Of a DNA stretch of 64,000 nt, positions 10,646 to 21,162 are shown piece after piece. Source of the stretch: Bacteroidia bacterium (GTDB lineage: Bacteria > Bacteroidota > Bacteroidia > UKL13-3); NCBI GenBank assembly GCA_020049855.1, contig JAGVLJ010000001.1:1-64000 (forward strand). The letters are read 5' to 3'. The notes below the pieces were generated by a model. That model searched no databases. It was not told the DNA's origin and saw only the letters and a list, made by a program, of their open reading frames with translations. Within the stretch, counting starts at the first letter, position 1; each line of letters begins with the position of its first letter. A program made the position numbers and the translations under genes.

Positions 10646-11230
10646 GTGACAGAAAGCGAACTCATTCAGAAGTGTAAGGAGAAGCATCGCGGTGCACAAC
10701 AGGAACTATTTAAACGATACGCTCCTGATATGTTGGGTATTTGCCTCAGGTACACTCATCATCGCGAAGAAGCTAAAGATGTAATGCACGATGGGTTTGT
10801 AAAGGTTTTTACCCGTATTTGGTCTTTTCGCGAGGAATCGTCACTAAAAACCTGGCTTAGCCATATTATGGTAAACACGGCTATTGATCATATTAAAAAA
10901 CACAACCGCAAGTACAATTATTTACGGCTTGACGATGAAGAGCACTTGCAGCAGGTGCAGGAAGAAGATGCAATGGATAATACAGATATCCCTTCGCAAA
11001 TAAGCGGGGAGGATGCTTTAAATTTAATGCAACAACTACCCGACAAATACCGGATTGCATTGAACCTTTATGCCGTTGATGGCTTTACTCACCGGCAAAT
11101 TGCAGAGCAATTGGGTGTAAAAGAAGGAACTTCCAAATCGCTTATAGCCAGAGCCAGAGGAATGATGATGAAATTACTAAACGGAAAAATTTTAACCCCC
11201 AGACAGTATGAAAAGTCAAAAACTGGATGA
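10646..11230 (+). CDS. ECF-type sigma-70 family RNA polymerase sigma factor
   Basis: Region 2 (AKDVMHDGFVKVFTRIWSFREESSLKTWLSHIMVNTAIDHIKKH) and region 4 (LPDKYRIALNLYAVDGFTHRQIAEQLGVKEGTSKSLIARAR). Confidence 0.92.
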   Translation: MTESELIQKCKEKHRGAQQELFKRYAPDMLGICLRYTHHREEAKDVMHDGFVKVFTRIWSFREESSLKTWLSHIMVNTAIDHIKKHNRKYNYLRLDDEEHLQQVQEEDAMDNTDIPSQISGEDALNLMQQLPDKYRIALNLYAVDGFTHRQIAEQLGVKEGTSKSLIARARGMMMKLLNGKILTPRQYEKSKTG

Positions 11231-12665
11231 ATTGCTGAGAGAGGCGTTGCAGTCGCTCAGGCCATCCGTTGAGGACGATGACTGGAACCGACTTGCCAAT
11301 ACTCTTGACGGAAAGCCCGATAAAAAACGGGGACTTGGATGGATGTTTACCACAACGTTGATTGTGGCAGCCTCGCTCCTTTGGCTTATGCCGTCACTGA
11401 ATACCGATACAAGAAAAATAAGCTTACCTAAACAGGAAGCAAAAGAGGTGACATCTTCATCAAAAATAAAAAATACGGTTGGGGAATCGCAGAACCAAAA
11501 AATAATTGGATCTGTTGAATACAGCCAACGGATGGAGGCACAATCGATGCCTCCATCTCCGGTGTCTGAAAAAAATCAGCAGGAGCACTCTTCGGTTATA
11601 CGAAGTAAGGAAACCTCTCCATCTGTTTCAAAGCCTGCCATAGCCAAAAACCGGAAAAAATCCATTCTCTCTCCTTCATTCGTTGAGTTAAGACCCACAA
11701 AAGAAACGGTAAGAAAAACCAGTGAACCTCGTTCAGAAAATAATTTTGTTTCAAAAAAGGTGATCACTGAAAATAAAACAGCAACGGATTTAATTAATCA
11801 AGACAGTTTGAAGAAAAACGAAGAAATAGCCAAAGCCGCCCCCATTGCAAATACCGATGTTCGGGATTCCTTGCAAAATGAAAAATTAACTACTGCAATA
11901 GAAGTGGCGGACAGCAGCCCTGTTAACCCAACCATTAAAAAAATAGCAGCCGATACCAATTTTAGCAAAGGCTGGCTGGTGGGTATCAGTATTACCCCCC
12001 AGTTTGCTTTCAGAAATTTTGCTATGAATAGTTCGAAAACTTCTATTGCACACAAAAATTACCAGAGTATCCGAAACGGCCAGGACAAACCAATGCCTTC
12101 CTTTGCCGTTAATTTATATGCCGAATGTAAAATAAGCGCTTCACTTGGATTCCAAACGGGGGTTTCCTATACGCAGGGTGGTTATCTTGCCGATTACAAT
12201 TACAAGGTAAATGAAATTCCGGTACGCGATTCGGCAACACATGCGATTTTAGGATATGTACAAGTTAATGATTCTACCGGAATACGATTAAGCAGCCGTC
12301 AATCTTTTTCATACTTAGAGATTCCGTTTTTAGTTGGCTACTCCTTTCAAGCTGCCCCGAAATATCGTGTGGGAATTAGATTAGGCGGAAGTATTCAAAA
12401 ACTTCAACTGGTAAATGCAACCATTATTGACCCGGAAGCACTCTCGCTCACAAAAATATCTACAAAAAATCAAGCAGTTCGCAGCATTAATTACAGCTAT
12501 CAATTGGCACTGGGTTTATATTATGCAGTAAAACCAAAGTTTTATATTATGGCAGAACCTGTGTTTAAGAGAAGCATCAAACCCCTAATGAATAACAATT
12601 CACTTAGCAGGGAAACACTACTTTCTTATGGAATTAATTTAGGTATTATGTACAAACTGTTTTAA
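11208..12665 (+). CDS. Putative dual-membrane-spanning anti-sigma-like protein (cytoplasmic N-terminus, single TM, long linker, outer-membrane beta-barrel)
   Basis: Overlaps the sigma gene by 23 nt; TM WMFTTTLIVAASLLWLM near residue 45-60; ~180-aa low-complexity linker; C-terminal barrel-like domain ending in Phe. Confidence 0.7.
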   Translation: MKSQKLDELLREALQSLRPSVEDDDWNRLANTLDGKPDKKRGLGWMFTTTLIVAASLLWLMPSLNTDTRKISLPKQEAKEVTSSSKIKNTVGESQNQKIIGSVEYSQRMEAQSMPPSPVSEKNQQEHSSVIRSKETSPSVSKPAIAKNRKKSILSPSFVELRPTKETVRKTSEPRSENNFVSKKVITENKTATDLINQDSLKKNEEIAKAAPIANTDVRDSLQNEKLTTAIEVADSSPVNPTIKKIAADTNFSKGWLVGISITPQFAFRNFAMNSSKTSIAHKNYQSIRNGQDKPMPSFAVNLYAECKISASLGFQTGVSYTQGGYLADYNYKVNEIPVRDSATHAILGYVQVNDSTGIRLSSRQSFSYLEIPFLVGYSFQAAPKYRVGIRLGGSIQKLQLVNATIIDPEALSLTKISTKNQAVRSINYSYQLALGLYYAVKPKFYIMAEPVFKRSIKPLMNNNSLSRETLLSYGINLGIMYKLF

Positions 12666-12677
12666 GCAATTAACATT

Positions 12678-15254
12678 ATGAAGAAGTATATATTTTTATC
12701 TTTCATCAATACCTTCCTGTTTCAATCAGGTTACGGGCAATTGATACGTCCTCTTGACAAAGGATTACAGCAATACAACTCCAACATTCAAGCTATTTAC
12801 AGTTATGAAAATGACGCCTATGTGGCAACCAACACAGGTAGTATAAGTGTTGGGAGTAATTTTGAATACTCCATAAAAATTGCCAAATGGAACGGAATAA
12901 GTTGGAGCTATCTGCCTACACTTCGTGCCATTTCATCACTTGATATTCCGACAACCAATTATTTTATTAAAAATATGTGCGTATATAAAGAAGAGCTTTA
13001 TATATCCGGTATGTTTGATAGCATATCAGGGTTGGTCGGCTCATGTGGAATTATAAAATGGAATGGTTCTGCATATCAAAGTGTAGGGGGTGGGCTTGTA
13101 TTCTCAGATGTAATGAAACAAAATCCAATTAATGCTTCCGAAGGATTTTGGGGAATGGTGGTATGGAGAGAGAACCTCGTTATAGCCGCAGAAATTAAAC
13201 AGGCCGGCACAAAACAAGTAAGCAATATGGCCATGTGGAATGGAGGCGACTGGAGTTTTGTTGGAAAATCGGCCATTACTCAGGGTTTTATAAATACCAC
13301 TCCCGGATTAACTTTTAACAACTATTTTAAGGGAATAGGCGTGGACAATGTGCTTATCCTGCACGGAACGTTTACCTCAGTAGGTGGCAACCCATCTATC
13401 ACTGGTCTATCTTATTGCAGCGGTAATGATTCTTTGATCTGGAACAAAATAAATCCACAAACAAGTAACGATCAACTTTTCTATAACAACGTTTCTCATC
13501 TGATTTCTTATCCGAAGAATATAAATACTGGTGGAGTATTGTTATATTCTTCTGCGTTAAATAAATATGGTGAATTTAATTCCATTACAGGGTGGAGAAC
13601 AGTCTCGGAATTGCCATTTACACCACCTTTTCAGCCTAAAACGTACGGGTACGGTACAACCTCGCAACCACTTGTTTTTTGGCATAAAGGCACTTTCTGG
13701 GCTCTAGGATCAGATAACTACTTTTACAAAGATTTGAATAGTAAAAAATCTTTCTGCAAATCAACCGGATTTATTCCATCAAACTCTATGTATGTTCTAT
13801 CAAACTCATACCTGCCATCAAACATAATTCTTGGTGGCATATCAGTTTATGGAAATGACACGCTCAACAATGCCGGAGCATTTTTAACTGATAACGGAAT
13901 TCTATCCGGAAGAGTTTATATAGACCAAAACAACAATTGTTTACTTGATAACGGAGAGCCTTTAGTTAAAAATGCCCTTATAAGCAACGGAAGCGGATTT
14001 GTATCCAGTAACCAATCGGGCGTTTATTCAACTACCCTTCCAAAAGGAAAATACACGTTACAATTTATTAAGGCCGGCAAACACGTAACTCAGGTTTGTC
14101 CAGTAAGTTTTGGAACATACACCGATTCAAGTTACGTTGACAGTATCGTGAGCGGCTACGATTTTGCGTTGAAACCAAACCAAAGTGTAACCGACTTACA
14201 ACTTACCTTAATTGGTGAAACAGGATGGCGTGCACGTAGAGGCTTTACTGAAAATTATCTGCTCAAAGTACAAAATTTAGGCACTCTTCCGCTAAGTAAC
14301 TTTTCGGTTTACCTGCAATTAAGTGCGAAAACCGCAGCAAAACGATTTAATCCCCAACCCACGTTGGCGAGTGGAACAGTTTATAGATTTGATATCCCCA
14401 ATTTGACAACAGATGAGGTAAAAGACTATTCCTTTTCGTTACAAATTCCGGGATCGGATAGTGTTAATATTGGAGATAGTATTTTGCTGCTTGCCTATTT
14501 CTCCTCAAACATTAATGAGGCAGATTCAGACCTGACCAATAATTCGGATACTTTGGTTCAAACCATCACATCGGCATACGATCCAAACGACAAGCAATCC
14601 AACCCATTTATTTACGTATTTCCCAATGTAAAAAAGATAGACTATCAGATACGTTTTCAAAATTTAGGAACCGATACCGCCTATGGTGTAACTGTTTTGG
14701 ATACCGTTGATATGCGTTTACCGCTTAAGGAAATTACCATCAATGCAGCAAGTCATCCATATCGTTTCGCAGTAATAAATAATGTACTCTTTTGGCGATT
14801 TGATTTGATTATGCTTCCGCCAATAAAAACTGATGAACCACGCAGTAAGGGGTGGATTCGCTATTCTTCAAAATTAGCCCAAGGCCTGCCAATAGGAACC
14901 GAAATTTTGAACAAAGCATATATTTATTTTGATTATGAAAAAGCCGTAATCACCAACGAAGCCTTAATTCGATTGGTACAAGATACTTTAGCAACCGGAA
15001 TACCCGCAAAACCAAAAGCCCTTAATGAAACTATTCGTCTGTTCCCTAATCCTGCCGGAAGCTTTTTTGTATTGGAAAACACTGGTAGAGAAACTGAACC
15101 AATAGAAGTATATTCGCTTATTGGAGAAAAAATTCAGGTAATGTACTTAAAAGGCGAAACGCAACTCATCGTAAATACTATTGATTGGAAAAACGGAGTA
15201 TATTTTATAAAAAGTTCCGCAGCTAAGGCAGCAATACTGGTGATTCAACACTAA
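12678..15254 (+). CDS. T9SS type A sorting-domain secreted protein
   Basis: Signal peptide, DPNDKQSNP conserved-repeat motif, C-terminal domain (IRLFPNPAGSFFVLENTGRETEPIEVYSLIGEKI...NGVYFIKSSAAKAAILVIQH). Confidence 0.8.
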   Translation: MKKYIFLSFINTFLFQSGYGQLIRPLDKGLQQYNSNIQAIYSYENDAYVATNTGSISVGSNFEYSIKIAKWNGISWSYLPTLRAISSLDIPTTNYFIKNMCVYKEELYISGMFDSISGLVGSCGIIKWNGSAYQSVGGGLVFSDVMKQNPINASEGFWGMVVWRENLVIAAEIKQAGTKQVSNMAMWNGGDWSFVGKSAITQGFINTTPGLTFNNYFKGIGVDNVLILHGTFTSVGGNPSITGLSYCSGNDSLIWNKINPQTSNDQLFYNNVSHLISYPKNINTGGVLLYSSALNKYGEFNSITGWRTVSELPFTPPFQPKTYGYGTTSQPLVFWHKGTFWALGSDNYFYKDLNSKKSFCKSTGFIPSNSMYVLSNSYLPSNIILGGISVYGNDTLNNAGAFLTDNGILSGRVYIDQNNNCLLDNGEPLVKNALISNGSGFVSSNQSGVYSTTLPKGKYTLQFIKAGKHVTQVCPVSFGTYTDSSYVDSIVSGYDFALKPNQSVTDLQLTLIGETGWRARRGFTENYLLKVQNLGTLPLSNFSVYLQLSAKTAAKRFNPQPTLASGTVYRFDIPNLTTDEVKDYSFSLQIPGSDSVNIGDSILLLAYFSSNINEADSDLTNNSDTLVQTITSAYDPNDKQSNPFIYVFPNVKKIDYQIRFQNLGTDTAYGVTVLDTVDMRLPLKEITINAASHPYRFAVINNVLFWRFDLIMLPPIKTDEPRSKGWIRYSSKLAQGLPIGTEILNKAYIYFDYEKAVITNEALIRLVQDTLATGIPAKPKALNETIRLFPNPAGSFFVLENTGRETEPIEVYSLIGEKIQVMYLKGETQLIVNTIDWKNGVYFIKSSAAKAAILVIQH

Positions 15255-16150
15255 GCTCGGGGATGAAACTGTATTAATGTTTCGCGCAGGTACTCCCGGT
15301 CAAGGTGAGTATAAATTTCCGTTGTGGTGATACTCTCATGGCCCAGCATTTGTTGCACGGCACGCAAATCTGCGCCCCCCTCTACCAATGCGGTGGCAAA
15401 AGAATGGCGAAACGTGTGGGGACTTACACTCTTTTTCAAGCCAATGGCCTTTGCCAGTTGTTTAATGATTAAAAAAATCATTATCCGGCTCATTTTGCTT
15501 CCTCTACGGTTTAAAAATAAAATATCGGTATTGCCCGATTTAATTTTGAGGTGAATCCGCACAGTATCCATATACAAACGTATTGCATTAATTGCTGCGG
15601 CTCCAATGGGAACAAGACGTTCTTTATCGCCTTTGCCGGTTACCTTCACAAATTCTTCATTGAAAAAAATATGGCTTATTTGCAAACCTACCACCTCTGA
15701 TACGCGTAATCCACAACTGAACATTGTTTCCAGAATTGCCTTGTTACGCATGCCTTCGGGTTTGCTTAGGTCAATAGCCAATATGAGCTTATCTATTTCC
15801 TGTACACCTAGCACATCGGGCAGTTGCCTTTTTAGCTTTGGCGATTCTATTAAATCGGTGGGGGCTGTACTCACCATATCTTCCATCAACAGGTATTTGT
15901 AAAATGATTTTAATCCACTTATAATACGTGCCTGACTGCTTGCAGTCATTCCAAGTTCACTTATCCAACGCACAAATTCTTTAAGGTCTTCGTATGAAAT
16001 AGTTTCGGGAGTTCTATGCAGCTTTTTATAATCAATAAATTGCAGGAGTTTTTCGATATCCTGAATATATGCCTGCACACTATTTGGCGAAAGCGACCGT
16101 TCAAGCCTTAGCCACGATTGAAATCCTTTGAGGTATGAATTCCAGTTCAA
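15251..16150 (-). CDS. xerD: Site-specific tyrosine recombinase XerD
   Basis: Catalytic residues in SCGLRVSEVVGL, SPHTFRHSFATALVEGGADLRAVQQMLGHESITTTEIYTHL. Confidence 0.92.
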   Translation of the reverse strand: MNWNSYLKGFQSWLRLERSLSPNSVQAYIQDIEKLLQFIDYKKLHRTPETISYEDLKEFVRWISELGMTASSQARIISGLKSFYKYLLMEDMVSTAPTDLIESPKLKRQLPDVLGVQEIDKLILAIDLSKPEGMRNKAILETMFSCGLRVSEVVGLQISHIFFNEEFVKVTGKGDKERLVPIGAAAINAIRLYMDTVRIHLKIKSGNTDILFLNRRGSKMSRIMIFLIIKQLAKAIGLKKSVSPHTFRHSFATALVEGGADLRAVQQMLGHESITTTEIYTHLDREYLRETLIQFHPRA

Positions 16151-16211
16151 AATGTTTTTGACTTACCATGCGCGAATTACGGACTTTTTGCACTACTATT
16201 GTTTCCCTTTT

Positions 16212-16631
16212 ATGAAGATAATTATCATTAACGGGCCTAATTTAAATCTGCTTGGTAAACGGGAACCTGAAATTTACGGAAACCAACCCTTTGAATCTTA
16301 TTTTGAAGGGTTAAAGTCTGCCTTTCCCAAAGATCAACTCCAATACTACCAAAGTAATGTAGAGGGGGAGCTCATAAACAAACTGCACGAAGTGGGATTT
16401 GACTACGATGGCATTATTTTAAATGCAGGTGGGTACACCCATTCATCAGTAGCCTTATCCGATGCAGTAGCTGCCATTAAAACTCCGGTAATAGAGGTGC
16501 ATATAAGTAATATTTTTGCGAGGGAAGAGTTTCGTCATGTTTCGCTATTATCAAAACATTGTAAAGGAATCATCAGCGGACTTGGATTAAAGGGTTATGA
16601 AATGGCTGTAAGGTATTTTACGGGTCAGTAA
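16212..16631 (+). CDS. aroQ: Type II 3-dehydroquinate dehydratase
   Basis: MKIIIINGPNLNLLGKREPEIYG, YQSNVEGELINKLHEVG, ILNAGGYTHSSVALSDA, EVHISNIFAREEFRHVS. Confidence 0.95.
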   Translation: MKIIIINGPNLNLLGKREPEIYGNQPFESYFEGLKSAFPKDQLQYYQSNVEGELINKLHEVGFDYDGIILNAGGYTHSSVALSDAVAAIKTPVIEVHISNIFAREEFRHVSLLSKHCKGIISGLGLKGYEMAVRYFTGQ

Positions 16632-17694
16632 CTTCGTTGTAGGTTCGCCTTCCCCGCACAAAATACTTCCATACTACCGAATAAGAAACCATTCCGGATA
16701 CATTGCCATGATTCGCCATTAATTGCGTTTTTTTTCGCGCCTTGTGCCATTTACCCAGTTTAAAAAAGAAATGTGCATGAGCCCGGTGTATGGCCGCACT
16801 GTGGGTGTACTTTCCCTCAATTAAAAACCGGATTGACGCAATGAGATCAAGAACTGAGCGCACAAAAATAATCCACCATAATTTTCGGCTCTCCAAATTT
16901 TTGTAAAGCATCACCAGCGAATTGCGAAAGTTAAGGTAAGTTTTCTGCGAATTCAATCTACTTAAGGTTCCCCCGCCCACATGGTAAACTTTTGATTGAG
17001 GAATTACTTTAAGGATATAACCACGCAGGTGCAGTCGCCAGCACAAGTCAATTTCCTCCATATGAGCAAAAAAGTTTTCATCAAACCCGCCAACTTCATG
17101 AAAAAGTTTGGCTTTAATAAATAAACAGGCTCCCGTTGCCCAAAAAACAGATACGGGGTTATCGAACTGGCCATAGTCGTGCTCAAGCGTATCAAACAAA
17201 CGTCCTCTACAAAACGGGAATCCGTATTTATCTATAAACCCTCCACATGCACCGGCATATTCAAACAAGGCTTTATCATGATAATCGAGCATTTTTGGCT
17301 GGCACGCACCAATAGTATTATCGGCCTCCATCGCCTCAACTACGGGCTCTATCCACCCCGAAGGAACTTCAATGTCATTATTAAGCAAAACATAATAATC
17401 GGCCTCTATCTGTTTTAGTGCGCTATTATAACCGCCTGCATAGCCATAATTATGTGCATTGATAACAATTTTTATCTGAGGAAAATGACTCCTAACGTAG
17501 TCAACCGAACCATCGTCCGAGGCGTTGTCGGCCAGCACCACTTTCAGATTTGGATAAGTAGAGGCTATAACTGCCGGAAGAAATTTTTCTAACAGGTATT
17601 TTCTGTTCCAGTGAACGATAACAACAGCAACTTTAGGATACTTCACCTTCGTGCTTTTTCGTACGGTATGGAATAAATACAAAACTGGCTCCAT
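16618..17694 (-). CDS. Glycosyltransferase family 2
   Basis: VAVVIVHWNRKYLLEKFLPAV, LADNASDDGSVDYV, YYVLLNNDIEVPSGWIEP, HMEEIDLCWRLHLRGY. Confidence 0.9.
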   Translation of the reverse strand: MEPVLYLFHTVRKSTKVKYPKVAVVIVHWNRKYLLEKFLPAVIASTYPNLKVVLADNASDDGSVDYVRSHFPQIKIVINAHNYGYAGGYNSALKQIEADYYVLLNNDIEVPSGWIEPVVEAMEADNTIGACQPKMLDYHDKALFEYAGACGGFIDKYGFPFCRGRLFDTLEHDYGQFDNPVSVFWATGACLFIKAKLFHEVGGFDENFFAHMEEIDLCWRLHLRGYILKVIPQSKVYHVGGGTLSRLNSQKTYLNFRNSLVMLYKNLESRKLWWIIFVRSVLDLIASIRFLIEGKYTHSAAIHRAHAHFFFKLGKWHKARKKTQLMANHGNVSGMVSYSVVWKYFVRGRRTYNEVTDP

Positions 17695-18016
17695 CCAAGG
17701 TTACCCAAAATATGCAAGCATATTTGCGAGGGTCTTTAAATGCCTTCTCAAAAGTTTCTCTTTTGTACTCGTGAACTACCTTTTTCTCGATTAGCTCCTC
17801 GAGTACTGTGGCATTAAAAGTCCAGGTGCAATTATATAGTTCGCGATCAAAAATTACCTCTCCCAGTTTTACTTCGTGCTGATGAGCCACAAATACCGGA
17901 AATTTAGAAAACCCTTCTGCAATTACATCGGCAGCAACTTCTTTCAGTTGTGCACTAAAATGAGTTACATCGGCCTTCAGGCTTTCTAGTTCTTTTTCAA
18001 AAGGGTCGTTATTCAT
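17633..18016 (-). CDS. Conserved hypothetical protein
   Basis: 127-aa ORF in an apparent operon, overlapping neighbours at both ends. Confidence 0.6.
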   Translation of the reverse strand: MNNDPFEKELESLKADVTHFSAQLKEVAADVIAEGFSKFPVFVAHQHEVKLGEVIFDRELYNCTWTFNATVLEELIEKKVVHEYKRETFEKAFKDPRKYACIFWVTLDGASFVFIPYRTKKHEGEVS

Positions 18017-19419
18017 TTCCTTTCCAATAAAGCTATATTTTCTACATGGTGTGTATGAGGGAACATATCCACCGGCTGCACCTGTTTAATTTGGTATTGC
18101 TCCTGCATCAGGGCAATATCTCTGGCTTGTGTAGCCGGATTGCAACTTACATATACCACACGTTTTGGCGCAATTTCCATTATCTTTTTCACTACCTCTT
18201 CATGCATCCCAGCGCGGGGCGGGTCGCTTATAATCACTTCGGGTTTGCCGTGTTGTGAAATGAAACCATCATTCAAAACGTCTTTCATATCGCCTGCAAA
18301 AAAATCAATATTTTCTATGTGGTTAAGGATGGCATTTACTTTTGCATCTGCAATGGCTTGTTCAATATATTCTATTCCAATTACTTTTTTTGCCTTTCCA
18401 GCCACAAAAGCCGCAATGGTTCCAACTCCGGTATATAAATCATAGACCAATTCGTTGCCCGTAAGCTGAGCCATCTCCCTTGTTTTACTGTAAAGGTTTA
18501 ATGTTTGCTGTGAATTAGTTTGAAAAAATGATTTAGGGCCAATTTTGAATTTGAGGTTTTCCAGTTTCTCAATGATATGGTCTTTACCGGCAAACAACAG
18601 GATTTCCAAATCACTGATGCTATCATTCTTTTTGTTATTGACTACATACATAAGCGAGGTAATTTGTGGAAACTGGTGGTGTATATGCCTCAAAAGGGCT
18701 ATTCGCTTTTCTTCGTCTTCTTTTGCAAAAGATACAATCACCATTAATTCTCCGCTCAAGGTGTTGCGCACAAAAAGTTGCCGTAGTAGGCCCTCCTGAC
18801 TACGCAGATTAAAAAATGACATTCCGTTTTTTACGGCAAAACTTTTTACGGCAAGCCTGACAGCGTTACTGGGATTGGCCTGCAGATAACAGTGGTTTAT
18901 GTCTATTACTTTATCCCATCGTCCCGGAATATGAAATCCAAGCCCGGCATGCTCTGTTTGGCTTAGTTCATCTTTAGTATCAAGGGAGGTGAGCCATTTA
19001 CGGTTGGTAAAAGTAAACTCCAGTTTATTCCTATAGTATTCGGTTTGCTCAGAACCAAGAATAGGAGACAGTTGTGGAAAGGGAAATTTGCCTATTCGTT
19101 GAAAAGCATCAAGCACTTGTTGTTGTTTATATGTTAATTGAGTGACATAGCTCATGTGTTGCCACTTGCAGCCGCCACAGGTTCCAAAGTGAGCACATAG
19201 GGGCTCGATTCGTTGCGGTGATGGCTCAACGAGGCGTTCAATAGTACCTGTATAATAACTTTTTTTTAATTGTGTGATTTTAATATCGGCTATATCGCCC
19301 GGCACGGCAAAATCAACCAAAATGACCTTGTTATTGTAGCGTGCTATACTTTTCCCTTCTGAACCTGCATTTTCTATTTTAAGCGATGGGATAATCTCGT
19401 TGTAATTCTTTCTTCTCAT
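18013..19419 (-). CDS. rlmD: 23S rRNA (uracil-5-)-methyltransferase, RumA/RlmD family
   Basis: TRAM domain, Fe-S cysteines (CAHFGTCGGCKWQHM), FFQTNSQQ, DLYTGVGTIAAFVA, SDPPRAGMHEEV, YVSCNPATQARD. Confidence 0.93.
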   Translation of the reverse strand: MRRKNYNEIIPSLKIENAGSEGKSIARYNNKVILVDFAVPGDIADIKITQLKKSYYTGTIERLVEPSPQRIEPLCAHFGTCGGCKWQHMSYVTQLTYKQQQVLDAFQRIGKFPFPQLSPILGSEQTEYYRNKLEFTFTNRKWLTSLDTKDELSQTEHAGLGFHIPGRWDKVIDINHCYLQANPSNAVRLAVKSFAVKNGMSFFNLRSQEGLLRQLFVRNTLSGELMVIVSFAKEDEEKRIALLRHIHHQFPQITSLMYVVNNKKNDSISDLEILLFAGKDHIIEKLENLKFKIGPKSFFQTNSQQTLNLYSKTREMAQLTGNELVYDLYTGVGTIAAFVAGKAKKVIGIEYIEQAIADAKVNAILNHIENIDFFAGDMKDVLNDGFISQHGKPEVIISDPPRAGMHEEVVKKIMEIAPKRVVYVSCNPATQARDIALMQEQYQIKQVQPVDMFPHTHHVENIALLERK

Positions 19420-19468
19420 AAATCAAGGGTTCGAAAATAGATAAATTCCGGCATTTGCTTTAATTCGC

Positions 19469-20119
19469 ATGGTGGTGCGTTGTATAGTATGTTTATTTTT
19501 TACCCTTTGGGTGCTGAATGTGTACGCGCAAAATATATCCCCTGTTTTTGTATTGCCAAACTATGCTGACACCATACTTGAAGCCGACAGGGATACATGT
19601 ATTGATATCAGCATAAACGCTCCCGAAACGGGAGATTCCGTCATTCTTTGGGGCGAGTCAGAACTATTTATTGATCGCGATACCACCGCTTATTTTCTTG
19701 AGAAAACCGGAATAGGCTCCTTACAGACACGTTTATGTTTTCGAAAGGCGTGCCGAAAGGTACAGGGTGACCCTTATTTTATTACCTTGTACGCACGCGA
19801 CAGTTCCTTTGATACAACAATTCATTATGTACGGGTAAGGTTCAAAAATAGTTTGCAGGAAGAACTGAGCAAGCTGCCCAATGTATTTACCCCCAACGGA
19901 GATAATCTAAATGATACATTTTCGCTCTCGGAAGCTAAGGCTCAATGCGAAAACTTATTTAATGTATACATCTACAACCGCTGGGGACAAGTGGTGTACT
20001 CCAATAATCGCATTTCGTTTAAGTGGGACGGGGGTAATTGTCCGGCAGGAGTTTATTATTACATCATCACCTCGTCAGGAGGAATTAATGCACAGGGAAT
20101 AATTACATTAATTCGTTGA
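19469..20119 (+). CDS. Gliding-motility-associated C-terminal domain protein (T9SS type B)
   Basis: LPNVFTPNGDNLNDTFSL...FNVYIYNRWGQVVYSNNRISFKWDGGNCPAGVYYYIITSSGG. Confidence 0.88.
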   Translation: MVVRCIVCLFFTLWVLNVYAQNISPVFVLPNYADTILEADRDTCIDISINAPETGDSVILWGESELFIDRDTTAYFLEKTGIGSLQTRLCFRKACRKVQGDPYFITLYARDSSFDTTIHYVRVRFKNSLQEELSKLPNVFTPNGDNLNDTFSLSEAKAQCENLFNVYIYNRWGQVVYSNNRISFKWDGGNCPAGVYYYIITSSGGINAQGIITLIR

Positions 20120-20599
20120 AGTGGCTTCGTTTACAATTGAATTGAGCAATTGATTAAAATCTACCGGCTTCATGTAGCCCGGTTGAATAACCAATCTATT
20201 TTTAGTAGTGAGAATAAAATACGTGGTAGGGTATCCAAGTCGTTGATTATTAGATAGCATCATTAATAACTCGGCTCCGCTATACGTTTGTCCATTCAAC
20301 TCATACCGGATATCAGATATCTCAGGATTAAATTTTACAGGAACAAAATACTTGTTGATGGTTTTGATCACTTCAGGGTCTGTGTAGGTATCGGCATCCA
20401 TTTTTTTGCACCAGCCACACCAAGTTGTATAGGCATCTACCAACACTATTTTTTTTTCTTTAGTTGCCTTGGGGTATCCTGAGTTCCAGCTTTCCCACTT
20501 AATTCCTTCTTCGGCAGGATGCACTACAAATCCCATAAGCGGGAGAAGTAAGAGCGGAAGAAAAAATAGTAAAATACGCATAGAGTCCCTTATGGTCAA
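20108..20599 (-). CDS. Thioredoxin-fold protein
   Basis: Signal peptide; VDAYTTWCGWCKKMDADTYTDPEV active-site CGWC. Confidence 0.88.
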   Translation of the reverse strand: MTIRDSMRILLFFLPLLLLPLMGFVVHPAEEGIKWESWNSGYPKATKEKKIVLVDAYTTWCGWCKKMDADTYTDPEVIKTINKYFVPVKFNPEISDIRYELNGQTYSGAELLMMLSNNQRLGYPTTYFILTTKNRLVIQPGYMKPVDFNQLLNSIVNEATSTN

Positions 20600-20701
20600 A
20601 AATTATTCCAAACCGCAATATATAAAACTGTACGAACTCAGCGGCAAAAAATACCTGCTTAACGGAAAAATACTTACTTACAGGTAAATGTAGTTGCAAA
20701 G

Positions 20702-21085
20702 ATGCACAAGGTTCTTGAATTTGTGGGCATGAAAACAATACTTGTGGTAGATGACGAAGTTATATTGCGTGAATACGTAACCGAATTGCTGGAACTGGAA
20801 GATTTTAAAGCTATAGGAGTTTCATCGGGAACCGAGGCACTTGCCGAAATAAGTCGTCAAAAACCCGACTTGGTTATTTGCGATATGTTTTTGAGAGAAG
20901 AAACCGCACTTGATTTACTTCATAAAATAAATACAACGGCAGGAGGAAATATTCCGTTCGTTCTTATATCAGGCGAAATTACCAATGAACTTTTGGAAAA
21001 AGGAAAGCAGCAGGGAGTAAAGGCTTTTATTAAAAAACCGTATGAAAGCGATATATTTCTAAACACTATTCGTAAGGTTCTTTAA
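20702..21085 (+). CDS. Single-domain response regulator (REC); start could also be the ATG at 20729
   Basis: TILVVDDEVILREYV, DLVICDMFLREETALDLL, FVLISGE, KAFIKKPY. Confidence 0.92.
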   Translation: MHKVLEFVGMKTILVVDDEVILREYVTELLELEDFKAIGVSSGTEALAEISRQKPDLVICDMFLREETALDLLHKINTTAGGNIPFVLISGEITNELLEKGKQQGVKAFIKKPYESDIFLNTIRKVL

Positions 21086-21162
21086 TCATTTTTTAGCCCC
21101 GATAGGCACATTGAGTTCTAAATAGTATATTAGCCTTGTAAATGCGATAGTAGCTAAGTGGT

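Noticed and set aside
15251-16150. XerD-type recombinase as evidence for an integrative element
   Set aside because: Sequence looks like the housekeeping XerD with core-gene neighbours; no att-like repeats or cargo boundaries seen.
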